Notes: generated by a model from the letters alone, not told the origin. Counted from the first letter of the stretch, positions 7,514 through 16,264 are shown. The stretch is 44,153 nucleotides of DNA from Acetobacteraceae bacterium (GCA_947474705.1 CANJJS010000037.1:1-44153), one strand, 5' to 3'. Numbers and translations are program-made.

Positions 7514-8289
7514 AGCCCGTATTTGGCGCGCCAGGTCAGGCCCGCGACGGTGTCGCCGGCGGGGCGGTATTCGCAGCCGACCCAGCCCATGTAACCCAGC
7601 TCGTCCATCCGGCGGAACACGTAATCCCAGCCGATTTCCCCGGTCCCGGGCTCGTTGCGCGCGGGCACGTCGGCGATCTGCATATGGCCGATAACCGGCA
7701 TGAATTTTTCCATGTTTTTGGTGATGTCGCCCTCGGTGATCTGCACGTGATAAACGTCGAACTGGAGGCCGATTTTATCCGCGCCGATCGCTTCCACGAA
7801 GGCCGCGCCCTGTGCCTGGGTGTTCAGAAAATAGCCGGGCATGTCGCGGTGGTTGATCGGTTCGATCATCAGTTGGACGCCCGCCGGTTTCGCCTGCTCG
7901 GCGGCCCAGGAGAGGTTGGCGGCGTAGATGGCGGCGGCGGTGGTGTGGGAGAGGCCGGGCGGGAGGATGCCGGCCATGCAGTGGACGCGGCGGCATTCCA
8001 GGGTGGCGGCGTAATCCAAGGCGCGTTTCACCGACTCGCGGAATTCGCCTTGGCGGCCGGGTAGGGCGGCGACCCCGCGCTCGCCGTTCGCCCAATCGCC
8101 GGGGGGCATGTTGAACAGGCACTGGGTCAGGCCTTCGCCGACCAGGCGGCTGCGTAATTCGGCGGCCGGGAATTCGTAGGGGAAGAGGAATTCCACGCCC
8201 TCGAACCCCGCCTTGCGCGCGGCGGCGAACCGTTCCAGGAACGGGATCTCGTTGAACAGCATCGACAGATTGGCGGCCAGACGAGGCAT
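7510..8289 (-). CDS. hyi: Hydroxypyruvate isomerase / 2-oxo-tetronate isomerase family protein
   Basis: 259-residue TIM-barrel sugar isomerase of the Hyi/OtnI group. It opens with LAANLSMLFNEIPFLERF, and contains the metal/active-site segments MIEPINHRDMPGYFL, GLQFDVYHVQITEGD and GHMQIADVPARNEPGTGEI. Hyi interconverts hydroxypyruvate and tartronate semialdehyde; the close relative OtnI acts on 2-oxo-tetronates, and sequence alone does not separate them. It has no glyoxylate carboligase, reductase or tetronate kinase neighbours here. It ends on the same TTAA as the convergent PEP-CTERM gene. Confidence 0.85.
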   Translation of the reverse strand: MPRLAANLSMLFNEIPFLERFAAARKAGFEGVEFLFPYEFPAAELRSRLVGEGLTQCLFNMPPGDWANGERGVAALPGRQGEFRESVKRALDYAATLECRRVHCMAGILPPGLSHTTAAAIYAANLSWAAEQAKPAGVQLMIEPINHRDMPGYFLNTQAQGAAFVEAIGADKIGLQFDVYHVQITEGDITKNMEKFMPVIGHMQIADVPARNEPGTGEIGWDYVFRRMDELGYMGWVGCEYRPAGDTVAGLTWRAKYGL

Positions 8290-8439
8290 GGTGAAACTCC
8301 TGACGAACGTCCCAGAAACCTACACGGCGGTCCGATCGTTGGCCAGCGGCGCGTTGGCCGCGGGGTGGCGGGTGGCATATTGGTCGGCCCAATGGGTATC
8401 CGGGCGGGCGCTCCGGCGGGCGTGTGGAGGGGGCGGGCG

Positions 8440-9510
8440 GTGAGTCCCGAAAAGATCCTGGTGGGGCTGGCCGTTGTGGGCGTGGCGCTGGGCTGCTTGG
8501 CGGTGTTGTACCCCTTCATTTCGGCGATGCTGTGGGCCGCCATTCTGGTTTTCACGTCCTGGCCGGTGCATGAATGGGTTCGGGCCCATTTGCGTCTGGG
8601 GCGCACCGGGACCGCGCTGGCGATGGTTGCCTCGACCGCGATCGTGCTGGTGCTGCCGATCGTCCTGGCGGCGCCCAGCGGCCATGAAGACATCGTCCAA
8701 CTCCGGGTCGCCATCGAGGCGGCATTGAAGGGCGGGCTGCCCGCGGCGCCGCCATGGCTGTTCGAGATCGCTCTTGTGGGCCCGACCTTGGCCGGGTTCT
8801 GGGATCATTGGGCCGCCGATATCGGCGCGTTGCTGGAGGCGTTGCGGCCATATCTCGGCACCATTCTGGAAAACGGGCTGAGTCTGCTGTTGGGGATCGC
8901 CAATGGCGTGGCGATGTTTTTGCTGGCGCTGTTCGTCGCGTTCTTTTTCTACCTGAATGGCGAAACGCTGGGGGCGCGGTTGCGCTCGATCCTGATTCGG
9001 GTCGCGGGGGCGCGGGCGGACCGGCTGATCGCGGTGACCAGCGCCACCATCCGCGGCGTGGTGTATGGGATCGCCGGTACCGCGGTCGTGCAGGGGATCA
9101 TGACCGCGTTCGGGCTGTGGCTGGCGGGTGTGCCTCGGCCGCTGATGCTGGGTGTCGTCGCCGGCATGTTGTCCGTGTTGCCGGTCGGGGCGCCGGCGAT
9201 TTGGATTCCGGCTTCGCTGTGGCTGATGGGTACCGGGCATGTCGCCTGGGGGATTTTTCTCGCGATTTATGGGGGTGTCGGGATTTCCGGCGCCGACAGC
9301 ATCATCCGGCCCTGGTTCATCGCGCGCGGGGCGCATTTGCCATTTTTGTTGACCATTCTGGGCGTGTTGGGCGGCGTTCTGACGTTTGGGCTGCTGGGCG
9401 TGTTCGTCGGTCCGGTTTTGTTGGGGATGGGGCATACGCTGATGCAGGAGTGGCTGGCGCGCGACGACGCGGCGCCGGGTTCCGGGCCATCGGCGGGATC
9501 TGGACAATAG
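8440..9510 (+). CDS. AI-2E family (YdiK/TqsA-like) membrane transporter
   Basis: About 356 residues, almost wholly hydrophobic, with the AI-2E/PerM-type architecture: two N-terminal helices (ILVGLAVVGVALGCLAVLYP, SAMLWAAILVFTSW), a soluble middle, then a helix group ending with LTFGLLGVFVGPVLLGMG. FFFYLNGE and the G-V-G-I-S-G-A-D-S-I-I-R-P-W segment are characteristic of the family. Members export diverse small molecules or ions; the autoinducer link holds for only a few. I prefer the GTG at 8440, with GGAGG nine bases upstream. ATG codons at 8365 and 8392 in the same frame are alternatives. Confidence 0.85.
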   Translation: MSPEKILVGLAVVGVALGCLAVLYPFISAMLWAAILVFTSWPVHEWVRAHLRLGRTGTALAMVASTAIVLVLPIVLAAPSGHEDIVQLRVAIEAALKGGLPAAPPWLFEIALVGPTLAGFWDHWAADIGALLEALRPYLGTILENGLSLLLGIANGVAMFLLALFVAFFFYLNGETLGARLRSILIRVAGARADRLIAVTSATIRGVVYGIAGTAVVQGIMTAFGLWLAGVPRPLMLGVVAGMLSVLPVGAPAIWIPASLWLMGTGHVAWGIFLAIYGGVGISGADSIIRPWFIARGAHLPFLLTILGVLGGVLTFGLLGVFVGPVLLGMGHTLMQEWLARDDAAPGSGPSAGSGQ

Positions 9511-9601
9511 GCGAGACTCGCGCGCGGCGGGTGCCTCGTTGGACATCGGCGATACCGGCGGGTATCCTCCCGAGGACCATACGACCGAGGGGGAAAAGCG
9601 C

Positions 9602-10381
9602 ATGCCTGTGACCTGGAATGACTCCGTCAAGGAAATCGCGGGAACGAAAATGCATGTGTCGCGTGCGGGATCGGGCAAGACCGTGCTGATTCTGCATCAC
9701 GACATTGGCACACCGGACCGTTTGCCGTTTTACGATTTGCTCGCGGGGCAATTCGATGTCCTGGTGCCGCATCATCCGGGCTGGGGGAAGTCGGAGCGGC
9801 CGGAATGGCTGCGCCATCCGCGCGACATCGCGGCGATGCACACCTGGCTCCTGGCGGATCTGGGCGTCGAGGATGTGAACCTCGTCGGTCTGGGGTTTGG
9901 GGGGTGGATCGCGGCGGAGATGATCAGCCAGTCGCCCAGAAGCTACCGGCGGGCGAGCCTGGTGGCGCCGATGGGTATTAAACCGCCCGACGGGGATATC
10001 GCGGATCAGGCGATTGTCTCTTATCTCGATTATTCGCGGTCTGGGTTTCACAGCCAGGAGGCCTTCGCGAAGGTTTATGGCGATGTCGAGACGGACCAGT
10101 TGGAGCAGTGGGATGTCTGCCGGGAAATGTGTTTCCGCGCGGCGTGGAAACCCTACATGTACAGTCAGACCTTGCCGCATTTGCTGGGTGGCGTGCGCAC
10201 GCCGGCGCAGGTGATCTGGGGGGACGACGACCGGATCGTGCCGATCGGCGCGGGGCATTCCTATTTGAAGGCGCTGCGTAACGCGACCATGACGACGGTT
10301 GCCGCCTGCGGTCATTTCGCGGAAATGGAACAGCCCGAGCAGGTCGCCAAACTCGTCGCGGATTTCATTAACGCCGCGTGA
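9602..10381 (+). CDS. Alpha/beta-hydrolase-fold protein lacking the nucleophile serine
   Basis: 259-residue alpha/beta-hydrolase-fold protein. The catalytic acid region (WGDDDRIVPIGAG) and histidine region (ACGHFAEMEQPEQV) are present. The nucleophile elbow, normally G-x-S-x-G, reads NLVGLGFGGWIAAE, with glycine where serine is expected. The oxyanion region reads LHHDIGTP. Either it is non-hydrolytic (binding, lyase or cofactor-free chemistry) or another residue substitutes. The start at 9602 follows a strong GAGGGGGAAAAGCG ribosome site. It lies 91 bases after the transporter gene on the same strand and may be co-transcribed. Confidence 0.8.
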   Translation: MPVTWNDSVKEIAGTKMHVSRAGSGKTVLILHHDIGTPDRLPFYDLLAGQFDVLVPHHPGWGKSERPEWLRHPRDIAAMHTWLLADLGVEDVNLVGLGFGGWIAAEMISQSPRSYRRASLVAPMGIKPPDGDIADQAIVSYLDYSRSGFHSQEAFAKVYGDVETDQLEQWDVCREMCFRAAWKPYMYSQTLPHLLGGVRTPAQVIWGDDDRIVPIGAGHSYLKALRNATMTTVAACGHFAEMEQPEQVAKLVADFINAA

Positions 10382-10418
10382 CGGTTGTAGTGCTGTCAGG
10401 GACATAATCGTGGTGGCT

Positions 10419-10437
10419 GGGCCGCCGATGGCGGTCC
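10419..10437. terminator. Hairpin between convergent genes
   Basis: GGGCCGCC - GAT - GGCGGTCC forms an 8-base-pair stem (one G-T pair) in the 64-base gap between the convergent hydrolase and permease genes. There is no U-run on either strand, so it is at best a weak bidirectional terminator or an RNA end-protecting hairpin. Confidence 0.35.
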
Positions 10438-10445
10438 AGAGGCGG

Positions 10446-11189
10446 TTATTTGGGGCGGAACAGGCTGGTCGCGATCAGGATGGCGCCGGCCAGGGTCAGC
10501 ACGATCAAGATCGTGCGGCGGAACCATAGATCGCTGATCCGGTGGTAAAGTTTGATTCCCACCAAAGTCGGAATCAGCATCGCGGGCAGCATCGCCGCGA
10601 ACAGCGGGACCGCCGCCGCCGGGATGGTGCCGGAGGCGAGGTAGGCCGTCATCGTCACCGTGTGCATCGTCAGATTGAAGCTTTGGAAGACGCTTCGTTG
10701 CGTGTGGCGTTCCCATCCTCGCAGTGTCGTCCAAAGGATTGGCGCCGGTCCGGTCAGGCCGCCGAGACCGCCCATGACGCCGCCGAGCCAGCCGATGGTG
10801 GCGTCGGCCCATTTGCCGCCCCAGCGGATCTTCGGAAGGTCTTTGGCGAACAGCATGCAGGGGCACCAGATGGTCAACAGCGCGCCGACCGCCGTTTTGA
10901 AATTCAGGGGATCGATGTAGCGCAGGAGGGCGACCCCCAGGGGGACGCCGAGCAGGCCGCCAAGGATGAAGGGGAGGGCGCGGGGTGGATCGATGTTTTT
11001 CAGTAACGTGCCGCTGGCCATGAGCTGACCGACCAGCGAGCCGAATACGATCAGTGGCCCCGCCAGCACGGGTTCCAGTGTCCAGGCCCAGACGCTCATG
11101 GCGACGAGACCGAAGGCGAATCCGGACAGGCCCTGGACGAAGCCGGCGGCGGCCGCGCCCAGGGCGACGATGAGGATTTGGGAGGTCAT
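10446..11189 (-). CDS. TauE/SafE family sulfite/anion exporter-like permease
   Basis: 247-residue membrane protein with about eight hydrophobic segments and the TauE/SafE duplicated pattern. It opens LGAAAAGFVQGLSGFAFGLV and has the second-half counterpart GWLGGVMGGLGGLTGPAPIL, both with the glycine-rich G-x(3)-G-x-x-G that marks the family. Members move sulfite, sulfonates or other organosulfur or organic anions. A longer N-terminal reading exists, but the ATG at 11189 places the first helix at the protein start, as in relatives. It lies downstream of the sulfur genes metC and sseA on the same strand, with a hairpin between. Confidence 0.87.
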   Translation of the reverse strand: MTSQILIVALGAAAAGFVQGLSGFAFGLVAMSVWAWTLEPVLAGPLIVFGSLVGQLMASGTLLKNIDPPRALPFILGGLLGVPLGVALLRYIDPLNFKTAVGALLTIWCPCMLFAKDLPKIRWGGKWADATIGWLGGVMGGLGGLTGPAPILWTTLRGWERHTQRSVFQSFNLTMHTVTMTAYLASGTIPAAAVPLFAAMLPAMLIPTLVGIKLYHRISDLWFRRTILIVLTLAGAILIATSLFRPK

Positions 11190-11235
11190 GTGTTGTGGGG
11201 TGCGGGGGCGTGGCGGCGGTGGGCCATGGTGGGGC

Positions 11236-11269
11236 GTGCCCCGGCCACGGTGGGGAGCGGCCGGGGCAC
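11236..11269 (-). terminator. Strong GC hairpin downstream of metC
   Basis: Perfect 11-base arms GTGCCCCGGCC and GGCCGGGGCAC with a 12-base loop, 17 bases past the metC stop and before the permease start. There is no T-run after it in the minus direction. It could terminate or attenuate transcription between metC and the permease, or protect the metC mRNA end. Confidence 0.5.
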
Positions 11270-11286
11270 CGCGGTGGAGGCGCCGA

Positions 11287-12480
11287 TCAGACGCTCTTTC
11301 GCATGACATCGAGGCCCTGGCGGAGATCGGCGACCAGGTCGTCGACGTCTTCGAGGCCGATGTGAAGGCGGACGACGGGCCCGGCGAATTTTCCGGTTCC
11401 GGCGGTGCGCGTAATGAAACCCGTTGTCGGCACCGCGAGGCTCTCGTAGCCTCCCCAGGAGGCGCCGATGCCGAACAGTTCCAGGGCCTCGACGAATTTA
11501 TGTGTCGAGACGGGCGTGAATTCGGGTTTGAATTCCACGCCGAACAGGCTGCACGCGCCGGTGAAGTCGCGTTTCCAGATGGCGTGGCCGGGCGCGCCGG
11601 GCAGCGCGGGGTTCAGGACCTGTGCGACCTCGGGTTGTTGGCGCAGCCAGTGGCCGACCTGGATCGCGGCCTCCATTTGGGTTCGCAGGCGCACGGCCAT
11701 GGTGCGCATGCCGCGCAGGGTCAGCCAGCAATCGTCGGGGCTGGCGTACTGGCCGAGGCCGCGGGCGGTGGCGTGCAGGGTCATCCAGTCCGCGTCGTTG
11801 TTGACGGTGACGGTGCCGATCAGAATGTCGGAATGCCCGGCGGGATATTTCGTCGCGGCCTGGATGGAGACGTCGATGCCATGCTGGAAGGGCTGGAAAT
11901 GGTGAATGCCCCAGGTGTTGTCCATCAGCACCTTGGCGCCGCCGGCATGCGCGGCCCGCGCGATCGCCGGAATGTCTTGCACTTCGAACGTGTGGCTGCC
12001 GGGACTTTCAGTGTAGACCACGGCGGTATTGGGGCGCATGAGCGCGGCGAGGCCCGCCTCGTCGATTTCCGGCGGGTAATAGGCCGTCTCGACGCCGAAG
12101 CGTTTCAGCATGCCGTCGCAGAAATTGCGCGCGGGGCCGTAGACGTGGTCGGGCATCAGGCAATGGTCGCCCGCTTTCAGCCAGGCCAGCAGCGGCGTGG
12201 TGACGGCGGCGAGGCCGGAGGAGACGATGAAGCAGCGCGTCCCGCCCTCGACCGCGGCCATGGCGTCTTCCAGCGCCCAATGGGTTTCGGACCCGCCGAG
12301 ACCGTAGGTGAGAACGCGTTCGCCGCGCCGGGCCTGGAGCGCCTGGCGTTCGGCGACGGTGGGGACCAGGACGGTGGAGCCGCGGTTGAGGGGGACGTTG
12401 ACGAAGCCGTGCTCGTGCTTCGTTTTGCGTCCGACATGGGAGAGCGTGGTGCGGAAGCCGCGCTTTTTGGGGTCGGCCAT
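11287..12480 (-). CDS. metC: Cystathionine beta-lyase (PLP-dependent)
   Basis: 397-residue Cys/Met-metabolism PLP enzyme that splits cystathionine to homocysteine, pyruvate and ammonia. The family segments are clear: THWALEDAMAAVEGG, a Y-G-P-A-R-N-F cofactor region, LMDNTWGIHHFQPFQHG, and the PLP-lysine neighbourhood SIQAATKYPAGHSDILIG. C-terminal VVRLHIGLEDVDDLVADL matches the usual end. The proximal reading frame is open much further upstream, but the ATG at 12480 gives the family's normal length and lies two bases after the sseA stop. Pairing with a sulfurtransferase supports a role in sulfur amino-acid turnover. Confidence 0.93.
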   Translation of the reverse strand: MADPKKRGFRTTLSHVGRKTKHEHGFVNVPLNRGSTVLVPTVAERQALQARRGERVLTYGLGGSETHWALEDAMAAVEGGTRCFIVSSGLAAVTTPLLAWLKAGDHCLMPDHVYGPARNFCDGMLKRFGVETAYYPPEIDEAGLAALMRPNTAVVYTESPGSHTFEVQDIPAIARAAHAGGAKVLMDNTWGIHHFQPFQHGIDVSIQAATKYPAGHSDILIGTVTVNNDADWMTLHATARGLGQYASPDDCWLTLRGMRTMAVRLRTQMEAAIQVGHWLRQQPEVAQVLNPALPGAPGHAIWKRDFTGACSLFGVEFKPEFTPVSTHKFVEALELFGIGASWGGYESLAVPTTGFITRTAGTGKFAGPVVRLHIGLEDVDDLVADLRQGLDVMRKSV

Positions 12481-12482
12481 GA

Positions 12483-13322
12483 TCAATATGTCTCCACCGG
12501 CGTGTCGGCGCGGCCACCCCATTCGGTCCAGGACCCGTCGTACACCGCGCCTTCCGGCAGACCGGCGAGGCGGAGGCCAAGGGTCAGAATGCAGGCGGTG
12601 ACGCCGGAGCCGCAGCTTGTGACGACGGGCAAGGAGCCGTCGACGCCGGCGGCGGCGAAGCGCGCTCTGACCTCGGCGGCGGATTTGAAGGTGCCGTCGG
12701 CGTGCAACAGGTCGGTGTAGGGGACATTGGCCGAACCCGGGATATGGCCGGAGCGCATGCCCGCGCGGGGTTCCGGAGTCGCGCCGGTGAACCGGCCGGC
12801 GGCGCGGGCGTCCAGCACCAGTTCCGCCTGCGAGGCGACGTTGCGCAGGAGATCGCCGACACCGCGCAGGCGGGTGGCGCGGAAATCGGCCTGAAACGAC
12901 GCGGGCACGGGCGCGGCGGCGGCCCCCGCTTCCGTCGCGCGGCCCTCCCTGACCCATTTCGGCAGGCCGCCATCCAGCACGGCCGCCTGGTCGTGGCCGA
13001 ACAAACTCATCAGCCACCAGCCGCGGGCGGCCGAGGCAAGGCCCTTCTGGTCGTAAAACACGACCCTTGTGCCATTGCCGATACCCATCGCCGACATCAG
13101 CTTCGAAAACCGGCCCGGGGAAGGCACCATATGCGGCAAATCCGTGTCGGGGTCCGCGACCTCGTCGATGTCGAAATACCGCGCGCCGGGAATGTGGGCG
13201 TTGAGGAACTCCGCCTTCCCATCCTTGGGCTCGTTGGGCAAATATTTCGTGGCATCGAATATCAACAGCCCAGGCTTGCCCAGTTCGGCGGCCAGCCATT
13301 CGGTTGTGACCAACGGACCCAT
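12483..13322 (-). CDS. sseA: 3-mercaptopyruvate sulfurtransferase
   Basis: 279-residue protein of two rhodanese domains. The N-terminal inactive domain carries HIPGARYFDIDEVAD, and the C-terminal catalytic domain carries SGHIPGSANVPYTDLL with the active loop CGSGVTA, the mercaptopyruvate-type variant of the rhodanese loop, not the thiosulfate type. It transfers sulfur from 3-mercaptopyruvate to thiols or cyanide. Only two bases separate its stop from the metC start, so the pair is almost certainly one transcription unit with sseA first. Confidence 0.93.
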   Translation of the reverse strand: MGPLVTTEWLAAELGKPGLLIFDATKYLPNEPKDGKAEFLNAHIPGARYFDIDEVADPDTDLPHMVPSPGRFSKLMSAMGIGNGTRVVFYDQKGLASAARGWWLMSLFGHDQAAVLDGGLPKWVREGRATEAGAAAAPVPASFQADFRATRLRGVGDLLRNVASQAELVLDARAAGRFTGATPEPRAGMRSGHIPGSANVPYTDLLHADGTFKSAAEVRARFAAAGVDGSLPVVTSCGSGVTACILTLGLRLAGLPEGAVYDGSWTEWGGRADTPVETY

Positions 13323-13410
13323 CGCTCATCCTCCCCCAAAATCGTCGTGCGCGCGGGGAGTGTCCCACGTCGTGGGCGTTCGTCAATCGGGGACTGAGGC
13401 GGAGGAGACG

Positions 13411-13638
13411 CTGGGGCGCTGCCCCAGACCCCGCGAGGGCTCCGCCCCTCGACCCCGCCAAGGGCTCGCCCTTGGAACCCCGGGGTGGCGGGTTGTTGAG
13501 GGAGGGCCATGCGAGGCTGTTTCAAGGTCCGCGTTAGGCCCTCCCTCAACAACCCGCCAAATCGATCGCGGTCCAGGGGACGTTCCCCTGGTGGGTTCGA
13601 AGGGCGAAGCCCTCGTGGGGTCTGGGGCAAAGCCCCGG
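13411..13638 (+). repeat. Composite palindromic intergenic repeat, copy A
   Basis: A 228-base element filling most of the gap between sseA and the methyltransferase gene. Outer arms (13411-13450 and 13600-13638) are imperfect inverted repeats of the pattern GGGGC-N3-GCCCC-AGACCCC. Inside are further small hairpins (CCAGGGG/CCCCTGG at 13573-13590; CCAAGGG/CCCTTGG at 13458-13474) and a central perfect 22-base-pair stem, 13487-13508 with 13537-13558, around a 28-base loop. Copy B at 19918-20163 is the same element in inverse orientation. The two central stems differ at two positions, each compensated on the opposite arm. No open frame in it looks like a gene. Confidence 0.9.
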
Positions 13639-13651
13639 CGTTTCCCCCGTT

Positions 13652-14809
13652 TCAGGCTCTGATCGCGAGCCCCACGGCGTAGAGGGTCTCTCCCGTGCGT
13701 GCGAGGGTTTCGTCGGTCAGGAGGAGGGCGTCGAGGAGGCGGAGGTCGTCTTCGGATGTGAAGTTGTGGAAGGCGTCGACCAGGCCGAGGAAGTAGAAGA
13801 CTCCGCCGGTTGGGATGAGTTCGGCGTTGGGGAAGGTTTGGCGCAGGGCTGGGAGGATATTGGCGGAGTCGGTGGCTTCGGACGGGTCGGCGGCGGCGAG
13901 GGCGTCGGGGTCGATCAGGTGGATTTCGCGGTGGACGTGGCCGTTTGGGTCGCCGTGGGGGCGGAGGAGCCGGTCGGGGAGCAGGCCGCGCATGCGGTTG
14001 GCGGTGTACATGATCGCGGGGCTGTGTTGGAAGCGGTTGGCGCCGACGTAGTCGTCCATGGCGAAGAGGCCGCCGTGTTGGAGGCGATCGCGGCTCCAGG
14101 CGATCGCGGCGGCGGTGTCGGGCATGTGGTGGAGAGCGTTGTTCCAGTGCACCAGGCCGTAATCGGCGGCCGTGACGGTGGCGAAGGCGTCGGCGTGGTG
14201 GAAGCGGATGCGGTCGCTCAGGCCTTCGGCGGCGGCGGCGCGGCGGCCGGCCTCGACCAGGCCGGGTCCGGCTTCGAAGCAATCGAAGGTGCCGGCGATG
14301 CTGTGTTTCAGCAGGGCGCGTTCCTTGGCGCCGTCGCCGCAGCCGACGGAGAGGGATTTTGGCGCGGTCAGGTTTTGGGCCGCCAGGCGTTCGGCGACCC
14401 GGCGTTCGAAGCCGGCGTGCGGGCCGTCGATGGGGTCTCCGCAGACGATGCGGTTGACGTGGCGGAGGGTAGGGGGATCGGTCCACCAGGCGGTGCGTGG
14501 CGGGCGTGCCGCGAGTTCGGCCTGTTGGGCGTCCCAGTACGCGCCGGCGGTTTCGAGCGGCCTGGCGCCCGGTGCGCTCCGGTGCGGGCGGTGCGCCGCC
14601 GTACCGTCGTTCTGGGCGGTGTCAGGGGTTCGGCGGAGGCGCGCGGCGATGGCGCGCAGCGGCGCGGTCAGGCGCCAGGAGGTCGAGGCGCGGAGGATCG
14701 CGATCTCCTCCCGCAGCGCGGCGTTTTCGCGCGCCAGCGCCTGGAGGCCGGTGGGGCGCGCAATGGGCGATGGTTGTGCCGCGGGCATGGGCTGTTTCTG
14801 GGTGGTCAT
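13652..14809 (-). CDS. Class I SAM-dependent methyltransferase with N-terminal coiled coil
   Basis: 385 residues. The first ~65 contain a short coiled coil (LARENAALREEIAILRAST) leading into SWRLTAPLRAIAARLRR, a motif I associate with proteins of surface-polysaccharide clusters, where it precedes glycosyltransferase or methyltransferase domains. The methyltransferase core begins near residue 150 with motif I SLSVGCGDGAKERALL, then DCFEAGPGLVEAGRR and the post-core LVHWNNALHHMPDTAAAI. The substrate is unknown. It stands alone between repeat copy A and the AlaX gene, so no pathway can be read from neighbours. Several in-frame starts near the N-terminus are possible. Confidence 0.8.
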   Translation of the reverse strand: MTTQKQPMPAAQPSPIARPTGLQALARENAALREEIAILRASTSWRLTAPLRAIAARLRRTPDTAQNDGTAAHRPHRSAPGARPLETAGAYWDAQQAELAARPPRTAWWTDPPTLRHVNRIVCGDPIDGPHAGFERRVAERLAAQNLTAPKSLSVGCGDGAKERALLKHSIAGTFDCFEAGPGLVEAGRRAAAAEGLSDRIRFHHADAFATVTAADYGLVHWNNALHHMPDTAAAIAWSRDRLQHGGLFAMDDYVGANRFQHSPAIMYTANRMRGLLPDRLLRPHGDPNGHVHREIHLIDPDALAAADPSEATDSANILPALRQTFPNAELIPTGGVFYFLGLVDAFHNFTSEDDLRLLDALLLTDETLARTGETLYAVGLAIRA

Positions 14810-14847
14810 GTCCGGGCGGGCGGGCGCGTTTCGCGCGAAGGCATGGG

Positions 14848-15567
14848 TCAGGCGCCGGGCGCGAGCGCCAGGATGATACGGCGGTTCTGTTTGCCCTTGT
14901 TTTCGATTTTGACGATCTGGACGGGTCCGATCTCGCCGGTGCGCCCGACATGGGTGCCGCCGCAGGGTTGCAGATCGACGGTTCCCTCCGCGCCGATGCG
15001 CATCAGCCGCAGGCGGCCGGTGCCTCTCGGCGGTTTGACGGACATGGTTCTGACCAGGCCGGGGTCGGTGTCGAGGACGGACTCATCGACCCATTCGATG
15101 TGGACGGGGTGATCGGCGGCGATCAGCGCGTTGAGTCCGGCCTCGATCTGGTCTTTGGGCGGGGGATTGGGCAGGTCGAAATCCAGGCGGGAGCGGTCCG
15201 CGCCGACGGAGCCGCCGGTGACCGCGGCGCCCTCGATCAGGCTGCACAGTAGGTGCATGGCGGTGTGCATCCGCATGTGTTTGTGGCGGCGGTCCCAGTC
15301 GATCTCGGCGGTGACGGTCGCGCCGGGCGGGGGCAGGGCGGCGTCCGGCGCGGGCACGTGGAGGATCGTGTCGCCTTCGCCTTTGACGGTATCGGCGATC
15401 GGGGTTTCGCCGCCGTCCCAGCGCAGCATGCCGGTGTCGCCGGGCTGGCCGCCGCCCCGGGCATAAAAGACGGTGCGGTCGAGCGCGATTCCCTCTGGCC
15501 CGCTGGCGGTCACGGTGGCTTCGGTACGCAGCAAAGTGGGCTGGTCCAGGAACAGGCGTTCGGTCAT
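14848..15567 (-). CDS. AlaX-type alanyl-tRNA editing protein
   Basis: 239-residue free-standing editing domain that hydrolyses mischarged Ser- or Gly-tRNA(Ala). The zinc-binding HxxxH is in MRMHTAMHLLCSL and the C-xxx-H in LQPCGGTHVGRTGEIG. The FYARGGGQPGDTG segment matches the GG-type substrate loop of AlaRS editing domains. The ATG at 15567 overlaps the TGA of the Nudix gene as ATGA, so translation is coupled. The same frame continues far upstream as a shadow of the Nudix gene and is not used. Confidence 0.9.
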   Translation of the reverse strand: MTERLFLDQPTLLRTEATVTASGPEGIALDRTVFYARGGGQPGDTGMLRWDGGETPIADTVKGEGDTILHVPAPDAALPPPGATVTAEIDWDRRHKHMRMHTAMHLLCSLIEGAAVTGGSVGADRSRLDFDLPNPPPKDQIEAGLNALIAADHPVHIEWVDESVLDTDPGLVRTMSVKPPRGTGRLRLMRIGAEGTVDLQPCGGTHVGRTGEIGPVQIVKIENKGKQNRRIILALAPGA

Positions 15568-16202
15568 GGCTGGCTCCATTTCTTTCGCAGATCCGCGCGC
15601 TTCGCCGCCAGCCAGAGCAGGCCGATGGCGGTCACGCTGTTGGGGGTGGCGCCGGACAGAGCCAGTTCGATCGCCTTGTCGGCGGGCCAGACGCTGGCGC
15701 GGATGTCCTCGCCTTCGTCGATCGCCCCGGCGAGGCCGAGTGTTCCCTCGGGTGGAATACGAATTTCGCCGACGTAGAGGTCGAGCAGTTCGTCCGAAGA
15801 CCCCGCGCTGAGCAAATAGCCGCCGATATGTTCCATGCGCCCGCAGGCGAGGCGCGTTTCCTCCGCCAGTTCGCGCCGCATCGCGGTTTCCGGGTCCTCG
15901 CCCGGTTCCATCAGGCCCGCCGGCAGTTCGACCAGCACGGGGGCGATGCCGGCGGCGAGGGCGGGGAGGCGGAACTGTTCGATCAGAACGACGGCGTCGG
16001 CCACGGGGTCGTAGGGCACGAGGCCGACGGCGCGGCCGCGGCGCCAAAGCTCCCAGGTTCGCGGCGCCGACATCGCGCCGTCGAAGCGGCGGTGGCGGAA
16101 GCGGATGAGGTCGACGGTGTGGCGGCCGGTCCAGGCATGTTGTTCGGACTCGACAACGGCGTCCGGGTGGGCGGGGATCGGTACGGGGGTGCGAGGGCGC
16201 AT
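15564..16202 (-). CDS. Nudix hydrolase, ADP-ribose diphosphatase-like
   Basis: 212-residue Nudix enzyme. The box reads GLMEPGEDPETAMRRELAEE with the metal-binding R-E-x-x-E-E helix intact. Downstream A-G-S-S-D-E and the upstream EQFRLPALAAG with VELPAG are typical of the ADP-ribose pyrophosphatase (NudF-like) group, which cleaves ADP-ribose to AMP and ribose 5-phosphate. A GTG five codons upstream (16217) is an alternative start; neither has an ideal ribosome site. Its stop overlaps the AlaX start. Confidence 0.87.
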   Translation of the reverse strand: MRPRTPVPIPAHPDAVVESEQHAWTGRHTVDLIRFRHRRFDGAMSAPRTWELWRRGRAVGLVPYDPVADAVVLIEQFRLPALAAGIAPVLVELPAGLMEPGEDPETAMRRELAEETRLACGRMEHIGGYLLSAGSSDELLDLYVGEIRIPPEGTLGLAGAIDEGEDIRASVWPADKAIELALSGATPNSVTAIGLLWLAAKRADLRKKWSQP

Positions 16203-16264
16203 GCCGCCATCATACACGATCCCCTGCCATGGCCGAAACCGGGGGCCGAAGTCGGGGGACGAAA

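Noticed and set aside
8320-9678. A 452-residue minus-strand frame opposite the AI-2E gene
   Set aside because: Arg/Gln/Pro-rich antisense shadow; the plus strand has a full membrane-protein pattern.
11287-13461. A 724-residue open frame spanning metC and sseA on the minus strand
   Set aside because: Only the last 397 codons are metC; the rest is an off-frame reading of sseA and part of the composite repeat, with no family signature.
13411-13638. CRISPR-like array or tandem repeat
   Set aside because: The repeated pieces are inverted, not direct, with no regular spacer length; it is a palindromic element.
13411-13638. Simple rho-independent terminator of the flanking genes
   Set aside because: Far larger than a terminator, without T-runs, and present as a second full copy upstream of urtA where nothing needs terminating on the plus strand.
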